From positions 17,042-81,041 of the forward strand of contig JAPOVP010000010.1 in assembly GCA_026708085.1 (NCBI GenBank): a stretch of 64,000 nucleotides of DNA, written 5' to 3'. Shown here piece after piece: positions 41,613-50,629 of the stretch. Every line of letters begins with the position of its first letter. The stretch's first letter is position 1. The position numbers and the translations under genes were made by a program. The stretch is from Caldilineaceae bacterium (lineage in GTDB: Bacteria; Chloroflexota; Anaerolineae; Caldilineales; Caldilineaceae). The notes beneath the pieces were generated by a model. It was not told the origin of the DNA, searched no databases, and worked only from the letters and a program-made list of their open reading frames with translations.

Positions 41613-41873
41613 CTACTCCCTGTAAGCCTGACCGCGTGGAGCGACACGCAATACATCGATCGGGCGCGCTTTATCGTCTCTCTCGAAGATGACCCTATAG
41701 CCGCCGACTCGCAGACGAAATCCAGGTCGCCCCTCCAGAGGAGTAACATCAACTTCTCGCCGGTCTGGATCCTCCGCCAATCTGTCCAACGCCCGACGAA
41801 TGCGCTGAGCATTCTGGATAGGCATCTTAAGAAGTGCTTTGATGGCCTGTTTCTTTACTGTCAGTCTGTACAT
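41613..41873 (-). CDS. RelE/ParE-family toxin
   Basis: 86 residues from the ATG at 41873, which has GAAGGA 5 bases upstream. RelE/ParE fold: MYRLTVKKQAIKALLKMPIQNAQRIRRALDRLAEDP, then PLEGRPGFRLRVGGYRVIFERDD, then IDVLRVAPRGQAYRE. The R-x-R-V-G-x-Y-R-V-I-F signature and the final H/R-x-Y are typical, where basic residues cleave mRNA at the ribosome. ParE-type gyrase poisoning is the other option in this family. Toxin-first order, as in HigBA. Confidence 0.9.
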   Translation of the reverse strand: MYRLTVKKQAIKALLKMPIQNAQRIRRALDRLAEDPDRREVDVTPLEGRPGFRLRVGGYRVIFERDDKARPIDVLRVAPRGQAYRE

Positions 41874-41894
41874 TGTGTTCCTTCTGCGAGTCCC

Positions 41895-41935
41895 ACTATA
41901 GCATGTAGCTTTACAATTGCAAAGCATTTTGCTTT
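41895..41935 (-). promoter_or_regulatory. Promoter and operator of the toxin-antitoxin pair
   Basis: On the minus strand, TTGCAA (41917-41922) and TATAGT (41895-41900) are spaced by 16 bases, a fair sigma-70-type match. The perfect palindrome AAAGCA-AAA-TGCTTT (41921-41935) overlaps the -35, the position expected for autorepression. The rest of the gap to 42188 shows no gene. Confidence 0.55.
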
Positions 41936-42188
41936 ATAATGGCCTTCTGAATGAAAGCGGTAGCAGAACGTTATCGGAAAAACACAATTTGAACCATTGA
42001 GTCTGCCACAAGGTCACCGAACTGCTTGAATCAGCGACAATCAGCCATTCAATTGACCCAAGTTCCCGCCTGCTGATACAATGCCAACTGCAATGTGCCG
42101 TGCCGCGCCGTCGGCCTTCGCAGCGGCTAGCTGACGGGTCTCGTTTCATGGGAACGCTAAATCGCTCCCAGCATAAAAGGCAACTTCC

Positions 42189-43439
42189 ATGTCCGAATCT
42201 CCTCCCAACATCATCGTCTACGGCGCCTTCTGGTGCCCCGACTGTCGTCGCAGCAAACAGTTCCTTGGCGAACATCGCATCCCCTATCAATGGGTAAACA
42301 TCGAAGAGGACACCGAGGCCGAAAAACGCGTCATCGAAATGAACGATGGCAGACGCATCATCCCCACCATCCTCTTCGCCGACGGCTCCCGCCTCGTTGA
42401 GCCGAGCAACGCTGAACTGGCGACAAAACTGGGTCTGAGAACGACCGCCAGCCGCCAGCACTACCCGGTGATCGTCATCGGCGGCGGCCCTGCCGGCCTG
42501 ACCGCAGCCCTCTATCTGGCCCGTGAAGGCGTAGACATCCTCATCATCGAACGCGCCGCCTTTGGCGGCCAGGCCGCAGCCACCGAAAAACTGGACAACC
42601 TGCCCGGTTTCCCGGACGGTGTCGATGGCTTTGAATTCGCTCAGCGGCTCAGGGCCCAGGCCGAACGCTTCGGCGTTGAGCTGCTACAGGCACAGGATGT
42701 CGCCACAATTCAGCGCCAGGACAACTATCACCGCATCGAAACGGTCGCCGGCGACGAGTACAGCGCACAGGCCGTCCTGATCGCCACCGGCAGCCGCTAC
42801 CGCCGCCTCAATGTGCCCGGCGAAAACGACTACCTCGGCGCCGGTGTTCACTTCTGCGCCACCTGCGACGGCCCTTTCTACAAAGACAAAGAAGTGGCTG
42901 TGATCGGCGGCGGCAACAGCGCCGCCGAAGAAAGTCTGCTGCTGACGAAGTTCGCCGAACGGGTAACACTACTTGTGCGGGGCCCTTTCCTGCACGCCAG
43001 TCAGGTCATACAGGAATCTGTGTCAGGAAACGCCAAGATCGAAGTGCGATGGAATACCGAAGTCCAGGAATTCCTCGGCGCCAGGGCCCAACTGAACGAA
43101 TTGCGGCTCTGGAATAACCAGGCCGAGGCCGAGTCGCACATGTCTGTCGATGGCGCCTTCGTCTTTATCGGCCTCGAGCCGAATACCGGATTCCTCGAAG
43201 GGACCGCAGTGCACCTTAACAGGTGGGGCTTCATCGAGACCGGGCATAATCTTACCCACGAATCGGACAAGCGCCTGCCGCTCTACCTGGACAGAAATCC
43301 TGCCGCACTGGAAACGAGCGTCCCCGGTCTCTTTGCCGCCGGTGACGTGCGCGCCGACAGCACGAAACAGGTCGCCTCCGCCGCCGGCGAAGGCGCTACC
43401 GCGGCCCTCCTGATTCGCGACTATCTGCGCACGGTCTGA
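42189..43439 (+). CDS. Glutaredoxin/mycoredoxin-thioredoxin reductase fusion
   Basis: 416 residues. Residues 1-80 are a glutaredoxin-like domain with the active site W-C16-P-D-C19, closer to mycoredoxins or NrdH-like proteins than to thioredoxin. Residues 92-416 are a thioredoxin-reductase-type flavoprotein: FAD site VIGGGPAGLTAAL (96-108), redox pair C223-A-T-C226 in HFCATCDGPF, NADPH site VIGGGNSAAEES (238-249), and GLFAAGDVRADSTKQVASAAGEGA at the end. NADPH electrons would pass from FAD to the CATC and then to the fused CPDC domain. The fusion removes the need for a free carrier. A stand-alone gene. Confidence 0.9.
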   Translation: MSESPPNIIVYGAFWCPDCRRSKQFLGEHRIPYQWVNIEEDTEAEKRVIEMNDGRRIIPTILFADGSRLVEPSNAELATKLGLRTTASRQHYPVIVIGGGPAGLTAALYLAREGVDILIIERAAFGGQAAATEKLDNLPGFPDGVDGFEFAQRLRAQAERFGVELLQAQDVATIQRQDNYHRIETVAGDEYSAQAVLIATGSRYRRLNVPGENDYLGAGVHFCATCDGPFYKDKEVAVIGGGNSAAEESLLLTKFAERVTLLVRGPFLHASQVIQESVSGNAKIEVRWNTEVQEFLGARAQLNELRLWNNQAEAESHMSVDGAFVFIGLEPNTGFLEGTAVHLNRWGFIETGHNLTHESDKRLPLYLDRNPAALETSVPGLFAAGDVRADSTKQVASAAGEGATAALLIRDYLRTV

Positions 43440-43513
43440 CCCCACTGGTCGCCGGATTCAGCTCCTTGGCCGCCTTCTCTTCAACAGCCACACGCCATGC
43501 TCGTAAGGAGGAA

Positions 43514-44350
43514 ATGGTGCTCACTCCAGAACAACGGGAACAGATCGACGAGCAAGGTTTTCTGATCGTCGAAAACGCGCTCGAACACTTCGGTTTGGAC
43601 CGTGTGCGCGCCGCCTACGAGGACATCCAACGTCAAACCGAACCGGCCTGGGCCGAATCCGTACGCAACGGCACATTCAAGGGCGGCTACGGTAACGGGC
43701 CCGACGCGCACACCATGGGCGATATCCATCAATACGACCCCCTCTTCCTGGACATCGCCGAGAATCCGCTTGTACTGCCGATCCTCAAAGAGGTGGTCGG
43801 ACCCGACGTACAGACGATGGAAATGGTCGCCCACTGCCATCACGCCGGCACAAACGCCCATACCGGCTGGCATCGCGACTGGCCCGCCTGGCGCCATCCA
43901 CAGTTCATGCTCAAGGCCAAAGTCTTCTACTTCCTCGACGACCAGGCGCCCGACATGGGCTGCTTCAGCCTCGTTCCTGGCAGCCACAAGCGCGACCCGC
44001 ACCCATCCCGAACTGAGTACGTCGGCGAAACCCTGGAGCAGATGCCGGGCCTCAAAAAAATCGTCGCCAAGGCCGGCTCTGCCATCATCTGGAACGTTCT
44101 CTGCTGGCATACCGGCCTGGCCAATACCAGCCCCCGCCACCGCCGGATCCTGATCTACGGCTACATGCCCTTCTGGGTAAAAAAGTGGGGCAGCACGCCC
44201 CCGCCCCGGCACATCGTCGACTGGGCCGATACGCCGCACCGCCGCCAGCTGATGGGCATCCATGCCGTCGAAGGCCGCGCCGCTTGGGATCGAAAAGACG
44301 TGCCCTATCTGCCCGAGCACGCCGAAATCGCGACCGCTAAAAAATTCTGA
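43514..44350 (+). CDS. Phytanoyl-CoA dioxygenase (PhyH) family oxygenase, second copy
   Basis: 278 residues. AAGGAGGAA precedes the ATG at 43514; a GTG three bases on would give better spacing. Iron ligands: H120-x-D122 in TGWHRDW and the distal H199 in LCWHTGLAN, with a basic SPRHRRIL following for 2-oxoglutarate. MGCFSLVPGSHKRDPHP is the family loop. It has little similarity to the copy at 12007 beyond the motifs, so the substrate differs. The G-W-H-R-D-W-P-x-W segment suggests a hydrophobic pocket near iron. Confidence 0.88.
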   Translation: MVLTPEQREQIDEQGFLIVENALEHFGLDRVRAAYEDIQRQTEPAWAESVRNGTFKGGYGNGPDAHTMGDIHQYDPLFLDIAENPLVLPILKEVVGPDVQTMEMVAHCHHAGTNAHTGWHRDWPAWRHPQFMLKAKVFYFLDDQAPDMGCFSLVPGSHKRDPHPSRTEYVGETLEQMPGLKKIVAKAGSAIIWNVLCWHTGLANTSPRHRRILIYGYMPFWVKKWGSTPPPRHIVDWADTPHRRQLMGIHAVEGRAAWDRKDVPYLPEHAEIATAKKF

Positions 44351-44487
44351 CTTTACATCAAGGCGGCGCAAGCCTGTCGTCTGTCACCGCATGCTGTTCG
44401 TGTAGCTCCGCCGTATATGTCTGCCAACCATTACAATTCTCTCCGCGCCCAACGCTCGTCAACCTGGAGTTTTCACAAGGAGTCTCT

Positions 44488-45888
44488 ATGTCCACCCCAA
44501 TCAAATTGACCGTCATCGGCGCCGGCAGCGCCCAATTCTCGCTCGGTCTTGTTAAAGACATCTGCCTTACAGAATCTCTCAGCGGCAGCCTCATCTCCTT
44601 CATGGATATTGACGCCGACAGGCTCGATATGATCCATAAGCTCGGCGCTCGCTACGCCAATGAACTAGGCTCCGACCTCCGCTTCGAAAGCACCACCGAC
44701 CGGCGCGATGCCCTCCAGGACGCCGACTTTGTCATCAACACCGCCTCCGCCAGCAGCCACCAGAAACAACGAGACGGGCGCGAGCTGATGGATAGGTACG
44801 GCTACTATCACGGCGGGCGTATGCGCCAGAGCAACTTCGTCAACCTCGACCTCATGCTCGGCGTGACCAGTGACATGGAGGATATCTGCCCCGATGCATG
44901 GCTGATCCAGTCAGGCAATCCCGTCTACCAGGGCTGCACCCTCATGACCCGCACCTCCAGCATTAAGGTCTGTGGCCTCTGCCATGGCCACTACGGCGTC
45001 TACGAAATCGCCAGAACACTCGGCTTGACCGACCTCGCCGATGTCACCTGGCAGGCGCCCGGCCTCAACCACAACATCTGGCTTACCCACTTCTACTACA
45101 AGGGCGCAGACGCCTACCCGATGCTCGAAAAGTGGATCGCGGAAGAGGGTGAAAACTTCTGGCAGACCCACGTCGCCGAGCGCACACACGACATTCAGAT
45201 GAGCCGCGGCACCATCCATATGTACCGTATGTACGGTCTCATGCCCATCGGGGATACACCCCGCCGCGGCGCCTGGTGGTACCATACCGACATCGACACC
45301 AAAATGTGGTGGTTCCCCCAACCTTGGGGCGGACCCGACACCCACCTCGCCCGGCCATACTTTGTCGACAACCTGGAGAAGCGCGTCGCCCAGATGACCG
45401 AACTGACCAGCGACCCCGCCTCCAGCCTCATCGAAGCCTTCGGCTCGGAAAAGACCCACGAGCAGCAGGTGCCCATTATCGACGGCCTGGTCAATGACAA
45501 TGAAGGCCAGTATCAGGTAAACGTGCCCAACCACGGCGCGCTGGCAGGTGTTCCCGAGGATGTCGTCGTCGAAGTCCCCGCCATCGTCAACAGGAGCGGC
45601 ATCCACCCCCTCCGCGTCGACCCGTTGCCGCAGAAAATCCTCTATACCCAAATAATGCCCGAAGTTCTCGAAATGGAACGGGAACTCCTCGCCTTCCAGA
45701 CCGGAGACCGCTCACTCCTCTTCCTCGACGCGCTCGAATGTGAACAGACTCATTCCTACAACCAGGCGCTCTCCGTCTTTGAAGAGCTCATGCAGATGGA
45801 CGGAAACGAAAAACTTAACGAACATTTCATGTGGGGCCCCGGCCAGGACATGTTGCGCCAGCCCGTCCGCACCAAGGAACCCGCCTGA
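44488..45888 (+). CDS. Glycoside hydrolase family 4 (alpha-galactosidase/glucosidase type)
   Basis: 466 residues. GH4 enzymes use NAD+ and a divalent metal (Mn2+ type) to cleave glycosides by an oxidation-elimination route. Opening KLTVIGAGSAQFSLGLVKDI is the NAD-binding fold; N at QSGNPVY, C-x-x-H at GLCHGHYG, and GLNHNIWL are the substrate and metal sites. The missing basic phosphate-binding motif suggests unphosphorylated substrates, such as alpha-galactosides or glucuronides. A purine-rich AAGGAG precedes the ATG. Followed by a hairpin (45915-45952) before the next gene. Confidence 0.9.
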   Translation: MSTPIKLTVIGAGSAQFSLGLVKDICLTESLSGSLISFMDIDADRLDMIHKLGARYANELGSDLRFESTTDRRDALQDADFVINTASASSHQKQRDGRELMDRYGYYHGGRMRQSNFVNLDLMLGVTSDMEDICPDAWLIQSGNPVYQGCTLMTRTSSIKVCGLCHGHYGVYEIARTLGLTDLADVTWQAPGLNHNIWLTHFYYKGADAYPMLEKWIAEEGENFWQTHVAERTHDIQMSRGTIHMYRMYGLMPIGDTPRRGAWWYHTDIDTKMWWFPQPWGGPDTHLARPYFVDNLEKRVAQMTELTSDPASSLIEAFGSEKTHEQQVPIIDGLVNDNEGQYQVNVPNHGALAGVPEDVVVEVPAIVNRSGIHPLRVDPLPQKILYTQIMPEVLEMERELLAFQTGDRSLLFLDALECEQTHSYNQALSVFEELMQMDGNEKLNEHFMWGPGQDMLRQPVRTKEPA

Positions 45889-45914
45889 ACTGGTCGCGCC
45901 GCGCCGTAACGCAC

Positions 45915-45952
45915 TGCATGGGGCGTGGAGGGAAGACACCGCGTCCCATGCA
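45915..45952 (+). repeat. Inverted repeat after the GH4 gene
   Basis: TGCATGGG (45915-45922) pairs with CCCATGCA (45945-45952) over 8 bases with further partial pairing inside. No T-run follows. It could be a weak terminator or RNA end-protecting hairpin between the GH4 and FtsX-type genes. Confidence 0.35.
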
Positions 45953-45971
45953 CCTTCTATGACATAGTTCC

Positions 45972-48809
45972 GTGCGCATACTCTTCACCATTCCACGCCT
46001 TATCGGTGGACTGACACTCCTAACCTACAAGCGTCTCGCCGGCAACCTGGGTCTGGCCCTGCTGGCGCTCTTCCAAATCGTGCTGACCGTCGGCCTCCTC
46101 AGCAGCGCTGGTTTCTTCGCCCAGGCCGTCGACAGAGTGATTCTTAACGAAGAACTGGACGCCCTCAGCTCGCGTACCGGCCGCCCTCCCTTCACCACGC
46201 GCGTATACTTCTTCCCCTCCTCTCGCAAACCCATGGACGTGCCCGCCGCCGAACGCGCCGGCCGCAGTGTCGCCGCTACACTTTCCAGCGAGATCGGCCT
46301 TCCCATCGACGATGTCGGCGTCCACCTTGAGAGTGGCAGTATGATGTTGCTGTCCCCGGAAGGCGACGAGCGTTACGGCGAAGAAAGCAAATTCCTGACA
46401 CAGGTTGACCTCGTCTACCTCGCCGGCGTCGCGCCCGAGCTGGAGATCACCGCCGGCTCCGTCTGGGAAGATCCAACTGGCGACCAGGCATCCACCGGTA
46501 TCCTGCCGGTTCTCATGCATGACAATCTCGCCGCCGACATGGGCGTCCGTCCCGGCGAGAAATTCCGCGTCGCACCAACCGCCGCCCTGCCCGGTACTGA
46601 GGTGGAAATCATCGGCCTGTGGCGAGCCCGCGACCCCGACGACACATTCTGGTTCCGCCCCCCCGACATCTCGATGAAGGAAGCCCTGTTCGTGCGGCGG
46701 GCCGACTATCTTCAGCGCGTGCAGCCCATGGTCGCCGGCAGCTCCCGCTTCGCCAGCTGGCGCATCTCCCTCGACGATAGCTCACTCAATCCTGCCTTCG
46801 CCGCCGCCTACGCCCGCGGCTTCGAAAAGGGCATGACCGTCATCGGCAAATACCTGCCCGGTGCCGAACTGGATGTTTCCCCGCTTGACCCGCTCAAGGA
46901 ATTCGTCCAGCGTCAGACGACGCTGACCGTCCTGCTCCTCAGCATGAACGTGCCCGCCATCGGCTTTCTTCTCTACTTCCTCGTGCTGATCTCCGGCATC
47001 ATCGCCCGCTCCCAGCAGCGGGAGACTTCTGTACTGGTCAGCCGCGGTGCTGGCACAATGCGCGTGCTGTGGCTGGTGCTGGTCGAGGAGTGGCTGCTTT
47101 TCATCCTGGGCGTGCCCTTGGGACTCGGGCTCGGAATGCTGATCGCCCGCGGTATGGGTTACACTGACAGTTTTCTCGACTTCACGTTGCGCGATCCTAT
47201 GCCCGTTTCGCTTCAGGGTGTTGATGTCTGGTTGATTGTAGCCGCGCTGGGACTGGCCTTCATTGCCCGCATTCTGCCGGCGATCACCGCAGCACGCGCC
47301 AGTATCGTCGAATACGAGACCGCCTACGCCCGCCCTGACAAGGGCCCCCTCTGGCGTCGCGCCTATCTGGACTTCCTCCTCATCATTCCAACCGTTTATG
47401 CCTACCAGCAACTGGGTCAGCAGGAAGCATTCGCGCTTCTGGCGCAGGAGGACGCCTCCGAACTGTACAGCGACCCGCTACTCGTCCTCGCGCCGGCTCT
47501 CGTAATTCTGACCGCATCGCTCCTGATTATGCGTTTCTTCTCACCAATCATGAACCTGCTCGACAAGCTGGCAGGCCTGTTGCCGGGTACGGCCTTCCAC
47601 CTCGCCCTGCGCCAGTTGGGTCGACAAGGACACAGCTACCTGAATCCTCTCCTGCTCGTGATTATCTGTCTTGGCCTCGGGATCTATACACACTCTCTCG
47701 CCAAAAGCATGGATGAGTGGCTCGTCGATCGCATAAAATACCAGGCCGGCGGAGACTTCCGTTTCCTGCCCGTTACCATTACCGAAGGAGAGACTGCAGG
47801 AGATTGGACCCTTGAGCCCGCCTGGTTTCTCGAGAAGTTCGATGCCGACCGCGCCATTCGCGTAGGCAACTACGGCATGCGTATCGAGGGACTCTCCACA
47901 CCCCGCGGGTCCAGAAAACGCATGGTGGGTGTGGACAGGGCTGAATTCGCCTCCGTGTCCTGGTTCCGCTCCGACTTCGCCGACGATTCTCTCGGAGGAC
48001 TGATGAATCGGCTCGCCGCCGCCCCCGAAGCAGTGTTGGTCTCGCGCACATTCCTGACAGAACAGTTGCTGCGCGTCGGCGACCGCCTCGACTTGTGGGT
48101 GATTCTGGAACCCGGTGTCAGTATGCGCACCGATTTCGTCATCAGCGGCGTCTACGACTACTTCCCTACTGTCGACCAGGAAGAGATCGTAGTCATCGCC
48201 AATCTGGACTATCTGCACCTGATCGGCGGTGCCATCTATCCTTATGAGGTCTGGCTGAGTTCTCCGGACAACAACAGAGGAGAAGAGGTGCGTCGCAAAC
48301 TGCGCATCGGCGGCATCGAAACGCTGCGCTGGCACGATGTGGTCGGCTCACTAACCGAGGAAAAGGCGAAGCTGGAGCGTGTCGGAGTATTTGGCGCGCT
48401 CACCGTCGGCTTCCTGGCCGCGGCGCTCATGGCCGTGATGGCCTTTCTGATGCACAGTTACGCCTCGCTGCGCGAGCGCTTCTACCAGTTCGGTGTTCTG
48501 CGGGCAATCGGCGCCCTGCGCCGCCAGCTGATCATCCAACTCGCCGTGGAGTACGCCGTCCTTGTCGCCTACGGCACTGCCGCCGGCGCTGTGATCGGCG
48601 TCTGGGTCTCCGTCCTCTTCACGCCATTCTTCCGCAGCGCCGCCGACTCCAAGGCCATCCTGCCCCCGATGCTGCCCGTCATCGCCGAAGCCGAGATCAC
48701 GCAGCTCACCCTCATCTTCATCGCCGTGATGGTATTCGTCATCGTCGCTGCCACCGCGCAGGCAACCCAGCGGCGTATCTTCGAGGTTATGCGCGTCGGT
48801 CAGGCCTGA
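45972..48809 (+). CDS. Very large FtsX-type ABC permease, second copy
   Basis: 945 residues from a GTG without a clear ribosome site. Same plan as the gene at 23421: N-terminal segment (LALLALFQIVLTVGLLSSAGFF), outer domain to about residue 310, three segments (VLLLSMNVPAIGFLLYFLVLISGII...), a middle pair (LVLAPALVILTASLLIMRFF), a second outer domain, and a C-terminal block with SLRERFYQFGVLRAIGALRRQLIIQLAVEY. Sequence identity between the two looks modest, so the duplication is old. An ATPase partner is missing from the neighbourhood. Probable role: export or release of a lipid-anchored or peptide substrate. Confidence 0.85.
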   Translation: MRILFTIPRLIGGLTLLTYKRLAGNLGLALLALFQIVLTVGLLSSAGFFAQAVDRVILNEELDALSSRTGRPPFTTRVYFFPSSRKPMDVPAAERAGRSVAATLSSEIGLPIDDVGVHLESGSMMLLSPEGDERYGEESKFLTQVDLVYLAGVAPELEITAGSVWEDPTGDQASTGILPVLMHDNLAADMGVRPGEKFRVAPTAALPGTEVEIIGLWRARDPDDTFWFRPPDISMKEALFVRRADYLQRVQPMVAGSSRFASWRISLDDSSLNPAFAAAYARGFEKGMTVIGKYLPGAELDVSPLDPLKEFVQRQTTLTVLLLSMNVPAIGFLLYFLVLISGIIARSQQRETSVLVSRGAGTMRVLWLVLVEEWLLFILGVPLGLGLGMLIARGMGYTDSFLDFTLRDPMPVSLQGVDVWLIVAALGLAFIARILPAITAARASIVEYETAYARPDKGPLWRRAYLDFLLIIPTVYAYQQLGQQEAFALLAQEDASELYSDPLLVLAPALVILTASLLIMRFFSPIMNLLDKLAGLLPGTAFHLALRQLGRQGHSYLNPLLLVIICLGLGIYTHSLAKSMDEWLVDRIKYQAGGDFRFLPVTITEGETAGDWTLEPAWFLEKFDADRAIRVGNYGMRIEGLSTPRGSRKRMVGVDRAEFASVSWFRSDFADDSLGGLMNRLAAAPEAVLVSRTFLTEQLLRVGDRLDLWVILEPGVSMRTDFVISGVYDYFPTVDQEEIVVIANLDYLHLIGGAIYPYEVWLSSPDNNRGEEVRRKLRIGGIETLRWHDVVGSLTEEKAKLERVGVFGALTVGFLAAALMAVMAFLMHSYASLRERFYQFGVLRAIGALRRQLIIQLAVEYAVLVAYGTAAGAVIGVWVSVLFTPFFRSAADSKAILPPMLPVIAEAEITQLTLIFIAVMVFVIVAATAQATQRRIFEVMRVGQA

Positions 48810-48819
48810 AAAAGAGAAG

Positions 48820-48866
48820 AAAAAAGAGGGGTGAGGAGCGAGAACAGACCTTCGTTCGCGCTCCTC
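48820..48866 (-). terminator. Candidate terminator downstream of the stomatin gene
   Basis: GAGGAGCG (48833-48840) and CGCTCCTC (48859-48866) form an 8-bp stem. On the minus strand a run of six T lies at 48825-48820, about 7 bases after the stem. The gap between stem and T-run makes it a weak candidate. Confidence 0.4.
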
Positions 48867-48874
48867 CATTCAAA

Positions 48875-49729
48875 CTACGGCCGGCTGCCGTTGCTTCCAT
48901 TCGGCTGCTCGTTGAACAGCTCCTTCACGCCGCCAAGCGCGCCCAGCACACCGGTCGCCTCGTAGGGCAGAAAGATCTTGGAGGCGTCCCCGTCTGACAT
49001 CACCTTCAGGGCCTCCAGATACTGGATGGCAATCAGCCTGTCGTCCGGCTCCGCATCCTTAATCGCGTTGAACACGGTCGTAATCGCATTGCCCTGGCCC
49101 GTGGCCTCCACTTCCAGCTTATACCGCTCCGCATCGGCCACCCTCTTGACTGCCTCCGCTTCACCCTCCGCCTTCAGAATCTGAGCCTGGCGGTCACCGT
49201 CGGCGTCCAGAATGGCCGCCCGCTTCTCCCGCTCGGCCTTCATCTGCCGGTGCATCGCTTCCGTCACGTCCGCCGGCGGGTCGATCCGCTTGATCTCTAC
49301 CCGCACGACGCGCACACCCCACTTGTCGGTAGCGTCATCCAACACTTCGCGCAGCTTGGTGTTGATATGATCACGGCTGGTCAACGCCGAGTCCAGCTCC
49401 ATCTCGCCAACCACGTTTCGCAGATTGGTCTGCGCCAGTTTGGTCGCCGCGCTATAAAAATCCGCCACATTGTAGACCAGTTTTACCGGGTCGGTCGCCT
49501 CAAAGTAGACGATCGCATCCACAGTGACCACAACATTGTCCTTCGTAATCACCTCCTGCGGCGGCACGTCTACCACCTGTTCCCGCATGTCCACCTTCTG
49601 GATAGCGTCAACGAAGGGCACGATTAACGTGAGGCCCGGCTGGACCGTGCGCTGGTAGCGCCCCAATCGCTCAATGACGCCCTTCTGATAAGGCTGCACA
49701 ATGCGGATGCTTGCAAATGCAAACGACAA
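48875..49729 (-). CDS. Stomatin/SPFH (band 7) domain protein, anchor displaced by a frameshift
   Basis: 284 residues if read from a TTG at 49729, which has no ribosome site and a TGA directly upstream. The SPFH core is complete: [61 protein letters not shown]..., followed by a long helix rich in E/A/R ([40 protein letters not shown]). SPFH proteins assemble in large rings at the membrane and partner with NfeD, whose gene lies just upstream. The expected N-terminal membrane segment is encoded just upstream but in another frame, so the native start is probably the ATG at 49784. Confidence 0.85.
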   Translation of the reverse strand: MSFAFASIRIVQPYQKGVIERLGRYQRTVQPGLTLIVPFVDAIQKVDMREQVVDVPPQEVITKDNVVVTVDAIVYFEATDPVKLVYNVADFYSAATKLAQTNLRNVVGEMELDSALTSRDHINTKLREVLDDATDKWGVRVVRVEIKRIDPPADVTEAMHRQMKAEREKRAAILDADGDRQAQILKAEGEAEAVKRVADAERYKLEVEATGQGNAITTVFNAIKDAEPDDRLIAIQYLEALKVMSDGDASKIFLPYEATGVLGALGGVKELFNEQPNGSNGSRP

Positions 49730-49784
49730 TCACGAATATGGCGATAATCGCCAGAAGTAGAATCGGCCCCAGTGTTGCAATCAT
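49727..49784 (-). pseudogene. Out-of-frame membrane anchor of the stomatin gene
   Basis: From an ATG at 49784 (AAAGGAG 7-8 bases upstream) the reading is [20 protein letters not shown], a good single membrane segment. The frame then differs by one base from the SPFH body. Removing one base near 49727 would join them as ...[15 protein letters not shown], the usual stomatin N terminus. This is either a real frameshift or a base error in the assembly. Confidence 0.6.
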
Positions 49785-49812
49785 TTCATTTCTCCTTTAC
49801 TTTGCGCCTTTG

Positions 49813-50307
49813 CTATGCGGCGGACTCGGCCTGCTCTTCTGAATTCCCGCTCTCTTCATCCGTTGCCTGAACCTGCAGACGTACACCGTCTACGCCCACC
49901 ACCTTCACGACCGCGCCTACCTCTAACGGCACGCTCTCCATCGACTCGGCGCGCCATCTCTCGCTCTCTACCCGTACCATACCTGTACCCTCTAGCGGGT
50001 CAACTGTCTGTAATACCACCCCCCACTTGCCGATCATTCGGTTCCCCGCAATCGGCTGCACACCGGGCCGTGAAATGCGGTCGGCGAAGGGCCGCGCCAG
50101 CACCACGGCAGCGATCGTAACCACAATGAAGACGACGATCTGCCATGCCAGGCCTGCACCCAAAAAGGCCACCAACGCCGCACCCAGCGCGCCGATGCCA
50201 AAACAGAGCAGCACGAACCCGGCAGTGAATATCTCGAACAAAAAGAACAGTACGGCTAAGACTATCCAGCCCCAACGCACCAACTCATCGATGTTTTCAG
50301 TGAACAC
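49813..50307 (-). CDS. NfeD-family membrane protein
   Basis: 164 residues. Two or three membrane segments at about 10-80 (WIVLAVLFFLFEIFTAGFVLL, GALGAALVAFLGAGLAWQIVVFIVVTIAAVVLA) and a C-terminal OB-fold (GNRMIGKWGVVLQTVDPLEGTGMVRVESERWRAES...VGAVVKVVGVDGVRLQV). NfeD proteins partner with SPFH/stomatin proteins in membrane quality control. The stomatin gene follows in the same direction 28 bases after the stop, the classical two-gene arrangement. Short NfeD form without the protease domain. Confidence 0.9.
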   Translation of the reverse strand: MFTENIDELVRWGWIVLAVLFFLFEIFTAGFVLLCFGIGALGAALVAFLGAGLAWQIVVFIVVTIAAVVLARPFADRISRPGVQPIAGNRMIGKWGVVLQTVDPLEGTGMVRVESERWRAESMESVPLEVGAVVKVVGVDGVRLQVQATDEESGNSEEQAESAA

Positions 50308-50511
50308 GGTTTCCTCCAGTAATCCTGAGGAATGGAAATCAATACTGTCACCCCGTAGAGAACCGGTCCTGACTGCTGCGGAGCACTGTCGCGTCCATTC
50401 GGGCCGCGCAATCTGACTTCAAACCTCGCCATCAGTATACGTGAACTATATGCCGTTTCCTAACAACAAGCTGACATCCAGCAGACGCAAAGCTGACTCC
50501 CCTGAGGCGCG

Positions 50512-50548
50512 CAAAAGAAACCGGGCAAGCACCCTTGCTTGCCCGGTC
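50512..50548 (-). terminator. Intrinsic terminator after the DUF4870 gene
   Basis: A perfect 12-bp stem, ACCGGGCAAGCA (50520-50531) with its complement (50536-50547), closes a four-base loop. On the minus strand it is followed by TTTCTTTT (50520-50513). Confidence 0.85.
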
Positions 50549-50629
50549 TCTGGGAGTCAAAAGCGGTTGGAAAACTGAGGGAAAAGATGGATGATATCCC
50601 TCCTTTTCCCTCCCCCTTTCGCCCAGCGG

